From: Colwellia sp.
GTDB lineage: Bacteria > Pseudomonadota > Gammaproteobacteria > Enterobacterales > Alteromonadaceae
Assembly: GCA_013215295.1 (NCBI GenBank)
Contig: JABSOZ010000021.1
Coordinates: 20,031-84,030 of the forward strand
Reading direction: 5' to 3'
Length of the DNA: 64,000 bases
Position numbers and translations under genes: made by a program. Below the pieces are notes generated by a model, which was not told the origin of the DNA, ran no database searches, and saw only the letters and a list, made by a program, of their open reading frames with translations. Position 1 is the stretch's first letter, and the number at the start of each line of letters is the position of its first letter. Below, in pieces: positions 57,907 through 64,000 of the stretch.

Positions 57907-59262
57907 ATGAATGAACTTTGGTCACAGCGAAAACAAGCTAGTGTTACAAAACGTCAACATGACCATCGCAGTTCTTATCAACGAGATCGTGGTCGTATAT
58001 TACATTCAGCAGCCTTTCGACGCTTACAATCGAAAACTCAAGTAATGGGCAGTGGGCAAAGTGATTTTTATCGTACACGCCTTACTCACTCGTTAGAGGC
58101 TGCACAAATTGGTGCAGGTATAAGTGCTCAATTAAGATATAGACACCCACAATTATCTGCTGAACTGTTTCCGGATGACGAAACTTTAATTGAATCTATT
58201 TGTTTGGCACACGACATTGGCCATCCCCCCTTCGGTCATGGCGGTGAAGTTGCGCTAAATTATATGATGCGTGACCATGGCGGCTTCGAAGGAAATGGAC
58301 AAACATTCCGTATCGTTTCACGATTAGAGCCATTTAGTGAATTTTATGGCATGAATTTATCACGTCGAACTTTATTAGGATTAATCAAATATCCACAAAC
58401 GTTAGCAAATTTAACTCAGTTACCTTTACCTATTGCGCCACAAAATTTTAGACAATTAAAAGCCGGCGATTGGCACCCCGCTAAAGGGTTATATAGTGAC
58501 GACGCAGAAATGTTTGATTGGGTATTATCACCTTTATCTTCTGCTGATCGCGAGCTGTTTCAAACAATAAAAAACACCAAAAATAAACATAATAAAACCC
58601 TTTTTAAATCGCTCGATTGCTCTCTTATGGAATTAGCTGACGATATTGCTTACGGTATACATGATCTAGAAGATGCTATTGTTACGGGGATAGTTAGCCA
58701 ACAAGACTTTGATAATGAAGTTATTACTAAACTCAAAGAAATAGACGAACCATGGGTGCAGGACTATTGCCAAACATTATCTGCTAAGTTATTTAACGAA
58801 CAACACTATATTCAAAAAGAAGCGATTGGCGGACTCGTCAATTATTTAATCACTGAGATTTATTTGAGTGATTTAAATGAAAGTGGCTCAGATGAAAATA
58901 TTAACATAAACTTTACTGAACCCTTGTTACGTTATAACGCCAAGTTACCGGTTAATGCCGCAAATGCTTTACAAATATTCAAAGACTTTGTCTTTTTATT
59001 TGTTATTAAACAAACCAGCATTCAACAGCTCGAATATAGAGGGCAACAGATAGTTATGGAACTCTTTGAAGCACTTGCAAGCGATCCAACCCGTCTACTC
59101 CCAAAACATGCAGCACAACGTTGGGTTTATGCAAAAGATAATAACTTAAATGAGTATAGAGTGATCGCTGATTATGTCTCAGGAATGACAGATGACTACG
59201 CCACCCAACTTTACCAAAGTCTTTTTCTACCAAGTGGATCATTTCCAATGAATGAGCGATAG
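57907..59262 (+). CDS. dgt: Deoxyguanosinetriphosphate triphosphohydrolase-like protein (HD domain)
   Basis: The 451-residue protein is a dNTP triphosphohydrolase of the Dgt type. The N-terminal RDRGRILHSAAFRRLQSKTQ and RTRLTHSLEAAQIG give the first His; the HD motif is ICLAHDIGHPPFGHGGE, and DDIAYGIHDLEDAI follows. The ATG at 57907 has AAAGGA six bases upstream; the ATG at 57901 touches that site. Family members cleave dGTP or other dNTPs to the nucleoside and triphosphate. Confidence 0.9.
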   Translation: MNELWSQRKQASVTKRQHDHRSSYQRDRGRILHSAAFRRLQSKTQVMGSGQSDFYRTRLTHSLEAAQIGAGISAQLRYRHPQLSAELFPDDETLIESICLAHDIGHPPFGHGGEVALNYMMRDHGGFEGNGQTFRIVSRLEPFSEFYGMNLSRRTLLGLIKYPQTLANLTQLPLPIAPQNFRQLKAGDWHPAKGLYSDDAEMFDWVLSPLSSADRELFQTIKNTKNKHNKTLFKSLDCSLMELADDIAYGIHDLEDAIVTGIVSQQDFDNEVITKLKEIDEPWVQDYCQTLSAKLFNEQHYIQKEAIGGLVNYLITEIYLSDLNESGSDENININFTEPLLRYNAKLPVNAANALQIFKDFVFLFVIKQTSIQQLEYRGQQIVMELFEALASDPTRLLPKHAAQRWVYAKDNNLNEYRVIADYVSGMTDDYATQLYQSLFLPSGSFPMNER

Positions 59263-59277
59263 CCCAAGTCGACTGCC

Positions 59278-59304
59278 AAGCATAGTTATTGCTATGCTTT
59301 GTTA
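59278..59304 (+). terminator. Probable terminator after the dGTPase gene
   Basis: The stem AAGCATAG with CTATGCTT (8 bp, loop TTATTG) is followed by TGTTA. The U tract is short, so efficiency may be low. Confidence 0.5.
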
Positions 59305-59368
59305 AATATAAACAAAGCTAATGTCCAAATAATTCTAAGCGCTTTAGCATCGATATTAATTAATACCC

Positions 59369-59743
59369 TTACCCTTTTTGGTATAATGCACAAACAGCAC
59401 CAGAAGGGTCTTTCACAACGACATATTTATCTTTCCCTGCATCTTTAACACGAGTCAATAATTCTCCGCCCAATGTGATGACACTTTCAATTGAGTCAGT
59501 AATATTGCTAACTAAAAAATAAGGTAACCATGCAGCAGGCATATCTGCATTTACGCCTTGAGAATGACAAATACCACTTACGGCTTCTCCTGTATCAGGA
59601 ATTTTCATTGTATAATCGCTATGATCACCCATAGGCGTTTCTTCAACTTCCCAACCAATAACTTTTTGATAAAAGTTTTTTACATCGTTAGCGTTTTCTA
59701 CCGTTAAATCTAGCCAGGCCATTTCGCCTATTTTATCACTCAT
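59369..59743 (-). CDS. VOC-family (glyoxalase/bleomycin-resistance fold) protein
   Basis: The 124-residue protein has two beta-alpha-beta-beta-beta modules, with LDLTVENANDVKNFYQKVIG at the start and VVKDPSGAVCALYQ at the end. The fold covers many metal-dependent enzymes, and the exact reaction is unknown. The start at 59743 has GGAG seven bases upstream, inside the end of the kinase gene (stop at 59745), so the two are translated as a pair. Confidence 0.82.
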   Translation of the reverse strand: MSDKIGEMAWLDLTVENANDVKNFYQKVIGWEVEETPMGDHSDYTMKIPDTGEAVSGICHSQGVNADMPAAWLPYFLVSNITDSIESVITLGGELLTRVKDAGKDKYVVVKDPSGAVCALYQKG

Positions 59744-59744
59744 T

Positions 59745-61586
59745 TTATTTCTCCACCGGTTCAATTAATTTTGGATTCTTTGGGTAATATTTTTCAGGTA
59801 AAGCGCTAATATGTTCAAAAAATCGTGTGTCTTTATAAGGTAACTTCATGAAACCTGAAATTCCTTGCCCCTTAATCGTAGGTAATAATGCAATAATTTC
59901 AGCTAAGCATAGTGCAAATTCTGATTTTTTATCATGATTCAATAACATTAAATAACTATGAATTTTTAAATGTGTGGGAAGCACTTCAAAAATGATACAC
60001 CCCGTATGATGAATTAGATTTAAACGCGATAACACGGTCATAATTTCATCAGGGAGATATAGATATTCATCAGGGTCTTTACCATCTTCAAAATATGAAT
60101 GTAAACGCGTAATATCATCGACTTCTTCAATATCACTCACTTCAAAAGAAATAGTTTGTTCAGGATCTGCAATGAAGTCGTGTTCACTACTTTGTCTTTC
60201 TACGTGTAAAGTATTCTTAGCATTAAATAAACAACTCTTAAACATACCAACACGATGGATACCCTGAGCAAGGTGAACCATGTTATTTACCGCACTTTGA
60301 AAAGACACTTTTAAATTTTGGTCAAATAAAGTTAGATTTGAATCAATATAAACACCGTCTGCTTGCCAGCGAATAGCTAAACCTCCCACAACAGGAAAGT
60401 TTCCTAAACGACCAACTGCTGCGATAAATGCTTTTTCAGCATCTCCCATGCCCATTAAAAAGTTTTTATAGTACTTTTCTAATTGTGCATCATCAATATC
60501 ATTGAGTTCATCATTACCGGTTGATTCTCTTAAAAATGATTTTCGAGAACCATAAACAACAGTATCGATAAGCTCGTCTGTTTTTGGCTTTAACCAAACA
60601 GGAATAAGTGGCGGTGTGATGATTAATGTATATTCATCAGCCATTACCATTCGCTTTAAGTAAGGTAATTGCTTGAAAAAATAATCCCCGGCACTATTAC
60701 GTGATTTTAGATCCTCACTGAGCATAGCTTCAATAATTTTTGCCAGGAGCTTGGGTAAACCAAGCGAAAGCGGAGAAATAACTTGATGACCATAACGACA
60801 TGACTGTCCAGAAGCTATTGCATATAATGTTGCCGCTAAGCCTTGTTCGTCAAAACGAGGAGATGACATCGCGCCATTTATTTGGTCTTGACCAATAAAA
60901 TAGACATCACCTAGACGCGCATTAGTATTTTGCAAGTCACTGCTCATTAAATCCATGATGCTATTTGCGGTGTTCTGTCCCGATGTGTCTAGCTGGGCAA
61001 TAACAGCAGATCCCCAATCTACCAAATAAACTTTTCTCGTTTTTTCGTTATAAACAACATTCGACGGTTTTATATCACCATGCACATAAGGCTTACCTTT
61101 TTCATGCTGGCTAGAGTCACGTAAATACAAAAGAATGTCAGCAAGTTGAATAGCAATATCAACCACAAGCTCAGGAGGTAATGGCCCATGAAGTTGAGAA
61201 TACTGTTCCAAATCAATGCCTGGTGCTCGTTGCATATGAACAATAGATTGCCGCTTAATTTTATAATACTGAACAACCTTTGGAATTCTACTGTGCGATA
61301 ACTCGCCTTGAATTTCAGCTTCTTCCGCTAATCTATCTTGTACATGTTGCGGTAAGTTCGTACGCGAAAATTTAAAAACAAACTCATTACCAACATCATC
61401 ATCACCATTGAAAACAAATCCATAAGCGCCTTTACCGAGTAAAGCAATATTTTTATAACCGAGCAAAGCTAATTGTTGCTGACATAATTCCACCCAAACT
61501 TTTAATTTAGTGGCGTCTTTAGTATTCAATAAATAAACAGATTGCTCTTCGGCAATATAAAAATGTTGAAGTTTATTTTCGTGCAC
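59745..61586 (-). CDS. Atypical serine/threonine protein kinase with a C-terminal domain of unknown function
   Basis: The 613-residue protein opens with a Hanks-type kinase. The glycine loop GKGAYGFVF is at 51-59, with the putative ATP-binding Lys72 in FVFKFSR. The catalytic loop is HGDIKPSNVV (Asp171, Asn176), and the metal site is VDWG at 189-192 where most kinases have DFG. The region after residue 340 has no family I know and no membrane helix, unlike PknB-type receptors. The start is GTG with AGGA six bases upstream. It is coupled to the VOC gene. Targets are unknown. Confidence 0.85.
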   Translation of the reverse strand: MHENKLQHFYIAEEQSVYLLNTKDATKLKVWVELCQQQLALLGYKNIALLGKGAYGFVFNGDDDVGNEFVFKFSRTNLPQHVQDRLAEEAEIQGELSHSRIPKVVQYYKIKRQSIVHMQRAPGIDLEQYSQLHGPLPPELVVDIAIQLADILLYLRDSSQHEKGKPYVHGDIKPSNVVYNEKTRKVYLVDWGSAVIAQLDTSGQNTANSIMDLMSSDLQNTNARLGDVYFIGQDQINGAMSSPRFDEQGLAATLYAIASGQSCRYGHQVISPLSLGLPKLLAKIIEAMLSEDLKSRNSAGDYFFKQLPYLKRMVMADEYTLIITPPLIPVWLKPKTDELIDTVVYGSRKSFLRESTGNDELNDIDDAQLEKYYKNFLMGMGDAEKAFIAAVGRLGNFPVVGGLAIRWQADGVYIDSNLTLFDQNLKVSFQSAVNNMVHLAQGIHRVGMFKSCLFNAKNTLHVERQSSEHDFIADPEQTISFEVSDIEEVDDITRLHSYFEDGKDPDEYLYLPDEIMTVLSRLNLIHHTGCIIFEVLPTHLKIHSYLMLLNHDKKSEFALCLAEIIALLPTIKGQGISGFMKLPYKDTRFFEHISALPEKYYPKNPKLIEPVEK

Positions 61587-61756
61587 TTAATTTCCTAACA
61601 AGGTTGTTTCACTAAAAAGTATATCGCTAAACTGATTTGATGTTAACTGAAAGCTAAACCTTTAACTCAATAGTTTGAAGATTTCTTTATTCCTTACAAA
61701 CTATTTTTATTAAGGTAATATCAATAAAAACAATAATAAAGCTTAAAAGGATTTAT

Positions 61757-62503
61757 ATGAACATAGTAAAAGCAATTGGACTTTTAACCATAGGGGCAAT
61801 AGTAGGTTATGGCGTATCATTTATCGGTAAAGCGGAAAATAAAGAGAGGGTTTTTAATGATGATGTCATCATATCAAAAACATATTTGCCAGCTAAAACT
61901 ATAGAAGCACAAGTTACCTCAGTAAACGTTGAACATAACGTTGTCGCTCATAATAATTCTCCGACTAAAAACATTCAGCCAGAAACAGCAAAGCTCGAAA
62001 ATAAAGTATTGAATAAAAAGCATCTTGATTTAGTAAAAGAAAACAAAATATTAAAAGATAAATATGATAAATCGCTAGATACAGTGAGATCATTACAATC
62101 TGAATTGAATAAACTTTATGTTAGTGAAGTTACTGATTATGAAATGGAAGCGCTAGTCCCTGAACCATTCAAACCTTTTCTTAAATCATATCAAGGAAAA
62201 GGTCGTGATAAGATCTTTAACTTTCATCAACAAGAAGATGATTATAATTGGGGCTTTGAAATGCAAACGAATATTTCAGATTTTTTTCAAATACACTATG
62301 AAAGCACCAATATTGAGATTATATCAGTAACTTGTAAGCAACCCCATTGCGAAATTTTAGCTATTGAAAAACAAGAAGGAGCTTGGAAACAAATGATGAA
62401 AGATATCTATCAACAGCCATGGTTAAAATTTTCGTCAGCTACTCACTCAACAAGATCTAACATTGATAATCAGTTAATTGTTTACGCTTTTTTTAATAAA
62501 TAG
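61757..62503 (+). CDS. Membrane-anchored or periplasmic coiled-coil protein of unknown function
   Basis: The 248-residue protein has one N-terminal hydrophobic segment (IVKAIGLLTIGAIVGYGVSF). A charged helical stretch, likely coiled coil, follows (residues 85-125, LVKENKILKDKYDKSLDTVR). The C-terminal domain of about 110 residues has two cysteines in VTCKQPHCEILAIE. I do not recognise the family. AAGGATTTAT precedes the ATG. It is divergent from the kinase gene across 170 bases, which may mean a shared control region. Confidence 0.68.
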   Translation: MNIVKAIGLLTIGAIVGYGVSFIGKAENKERVFNDDVIISKTYLPAKTIEAQVTSVNVEHNVVAHNNSPTKNIQPETAKLENKVLNKKHLDLVKENKILKDKYDKSLDTVRSLQSELNKLYVSEVTDYEMEALVPEPFKPFLKSYQGKGRDKIFNFHQQEDDYNWGFEMQTNISDFFQIHYESTNIEIISVTCKQPHCEILAIEKQEGAWKQMMKDIYQQPWLKFSSATHSTRSNIDNQLIVYAFFNK

Positions 62504-62521
62504 CATAGGTTTCTCTAAACA

Positions 62522-62547
62522 AAAAAACCTGCATCAGCAGGTTTTTT
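62522..62547. terminator. Bidirectional terminator between convergent genes
   Basis: The perfect 11-bp stem AAAAAACCTGC with GCAGGTTTTTT (loop ATCA) has T runs on both strands. It serves the coiled-coil gene and the E2 gene. Confidence 0.83.
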
Positions 62548-62568
62548 AATAAGCGGAATTGTTAACAA

Positions 62569-64000
62569 CTAAGACATATGCATCAACATATTGCTTGGCT
62601 CTTCTAAGAATGATTTCCACAAGTTACAAAAACGAGCAATTGAGCCGCCATCAATAATACGATGATCACCAGACCAACTCACTTGCATAATGTAGCGAGC
62701 TTCAACTTCACCTTTATCATTAAAACGAGGGAGTTTTTGCAATTTACCTAACGCAACAATGGCTGATTCAGGTTTATTAATAATCGGGGTAGCAATCGTT
62801 CCACCAATAGCACCGATATTTGAAATAGTGATAGTGCCACCTTTCAAATCGGCAGCCGCGACACGACCAGAACGCGCAGAATCGGTTAAACGCATAATCT
62901 CTTTAGCGACATCTACAATTGATTTATTCTGCACTTGTTTTACATTTGGCACTAACAAGCCAACTTTAGAATCAACCGCCATACCGATATTATGATCATC
63001 GAAATAAGTAATTTCAGTACAATCATCATTAACTTGTGTATTCACAATTGGAAATTCTTTTAACGCTAAAGAAATCGACTTCATGAAAAATGGCATCATG
63101 GTTAATTTAATGTCTTGCTTGGCATAAGCTTCTTTCATTCCGCTACGTAAAGCCATTAAGTTAGTCATGTCTATTTCTTCACAATAAGTAAAGTGAGGAA
63201 TAGTAGATACCGATCTAACCATAGCTTTAGCCATCACCGCTTTAATACCACGAATAGCTTCAACACGTTTACCACCACTTTCTGGGGCAGCAACTTGCGT
63301 TACCTTTTCAGCGGTAGCAACAGGTGTATTTGTGAAAGACACAACATCTTCTTTGTAAATACGACCTTTTTTGCCACTACCAGGTATTTCATGAATATTG
63401 ACATTTAATTCACGCGCTACACGGCGAACAGCTGGGCTAGCAACCGCTTTACCATTAACGACTTTCTGAGCAACTTTCTGTTCAACGTTTGCTGTATTCG
63501 CTGCTACGGCAACTTTTTTCGCAACTGCACATGTTGCAGTTACAGCCGTTGTTTCAACAACAGCTGCAGCTTGATTACCATTAGCAGACAACTTCTCTAT
63601 TTGAAATAAAGGCGCATGCACTTTCGCAATATCACCTTTAGCATAATAAAGTTTAGTAACTGTGCCGTTATGCATAGCAGGAATTTGAACAAGGGCTTTA
63701 TCTGTCATTACATCAGCAATAGGTTGATCTTCTACAATCGTATCGCCTTCTTTAACGAGCCATTCGACTAACTCACATTCAACAATACCTTCACCGATAT
63801 CAGGTAAAATAAAGTCTTCAAGTTCTAATGCAGTTTCAGTGTTATTAGTCGGTACAATTAAGCTTTCAGCAGGTACAGTGCTTTTCACTTCAACCACTGG
63901 AGCTACTTCATTAGTTGAAGATTCTTCATCGGTTGTCATACAAAAAAGTGGTTGGTGTACTTTGGCAATATCGCCCTGAGCGTAATAAAGCTTAGTAACG
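62569..64000 (-). CDS. bkdB: Lipoyl E2 subunit of branched-chain 2-oxoacid dehydrogenase, 5' end outside the window
   Basis: The visible part has a lipoyl domain (LPDIGEGIVECELVEWLVKE, with lipoyl Lys in DVMTDKALVQIP). An Ala/Val-rich linker follows, then an E3-binding domain (VRRVARELNVNIHEIPGSGK). The acyltransferase domain ends with the active-site WSGDHRIIDGGSIA. The frame stays open beyond its ATG at 63939 and reads VTKLYYAQGDIAKVHQPLF, the end of a second lipoyl domain, so the true start is outside the window. The GIVECE lipoyl domain and the sequence style fit branched-chain rather than pyruvate dehydrogenase. It would supply isovaleryl-CoA to the liu pathway at the left of the window. 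Confidence 0.88.
   Translation of the reverse strand, partial: VTKLYYAQGDIAKVHQPLFCMTTDEESSTNEVAPVVEVKSTVPAESLIVPTNNTETALELEDFILPDIGEGIVECELVEWLVKEGDTIVEDQPIADVMTDKALVQIPAMHNGTVTKLYYAKGDIAKVHAPLFQIEKLSANGNQAAAVVETTAVTATCAVAKKVAVAANTANVEQKVAQKVVNGKAVASPAVRRVARELNVNIHEIPGSGKKGRIYKEDVVSFTNTPVATAEKVTQVAAPESGGKRVEAIRGIKAVMAKAMVRSVSTIPHFTYCEEIDMTNLMALRSGMKEAYAKQDIKLTMMPFFMKSISLALKEFPIVNTQVNDDCTEITYFDDHNIGMAVDSKVGLLVPNVKQVQNKSIVDVAKEIMRLTDSARSGRVAAADLKGGTITISNIGAIGGTIATPIINKPESAIVALGKLQKLPRFNDKGEVEARYIMQVSWSGDHRIIDGGSIARFCNLWKSFLEEPSNMLMHMS

Noticed and set aside
1..64000. Prophage, integrative element or CRISPR array
   Set aside because: No integrase, transposase, phage structural gene or regular spaced repeats were seen, even beside the two tRNA genes.

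Overview
The window is bacterial chromosome from a low-GC, probably cold-adapted marine gammaproteobacterium of the Alteromonadales, most likely Colwellia or a close relative. This rests on A+T-rich codon use, the gene order ybgC-tolQRAB-pal-cpoB and ruvC-ruvA-ruvB with aspS, cmoAB, the leucine-degradation (liu) operon next to scoAB, and a DUF3718 protein. The assignment is inference from gene content, not from a search.

Layout. 1-6470: the end of a leucine/isovalerate catabolic operon (liuB partial, liuC, liuD, liuE) and scoAB, which together turn methylcrotonyl-CoA into acetyl-CoA. 6730-7256: a candidate cyclic-di-GMP-I (GEMM) riboswitch in front of a small secreted DUF3718 protein. 7457-18438: core functions (patatin lipase, KefB-type antiporter, diguanylate cyclase, rhlE helicase, AGCS symporter, pntAB transhydrogenase). 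18760-39686: an accessory region rich in secreted envelope-acting proteins. It holds four SxxK serine hydrolases, one class A RSG-type beta-lactamase, a polysaccharide deacetylase, two alpha/beta hydrolases, a protein made of 29-residue repeats, a two-component system, XRE and CadC-type regulators, and several small or unknown secreted proteins. 39933-41725: tRNA-Ser, nadA and tRNA-Lys with degenerate tRNA copies. 41888-52047: cpoB-pal-tolBARQ-ybgC, ruvB-ruvA-ruvC and aspS, all on the minus strand. 52224-64000: a triple-sensor diguanylate cyclase, cmoAB, an amino-acid-binding-like protein, a dGTPase, a VOC protein with an atypical protein kinase, and the lipoyl E2 subunit of the branched-chain 2-oxoacid dehydrogenase, which feeds the liu pathway and runs off the right end.

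The most unusual region is 18.7-28.4 kb. Three near-identical promoter cassettes with ECF-sigma geometry (CAACC, 15 bases, CGTAT) stand before a DUF4097-like gene, a serine hydrolase and the repeat protein. The first cassette is followed by what reads as the wreck of an ECF sigma gene. A second cassette of about 97 bp occurs twice, once next to the two-component operon and once before a small secreted protein. Together these look like a locally wired envelope-stress or beta-lactam-response island that has partly decayed. Other oddities are a hydrolase whose only sensible start codon is ATC, a serine hydrolase frameshifted near its C-terminus, a MITE-like hairpin element between ruvA and ruvB, and a plus-strand terminator with no gene before it. 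I saw no transposase, integrase, phage gene or CRISPR array.
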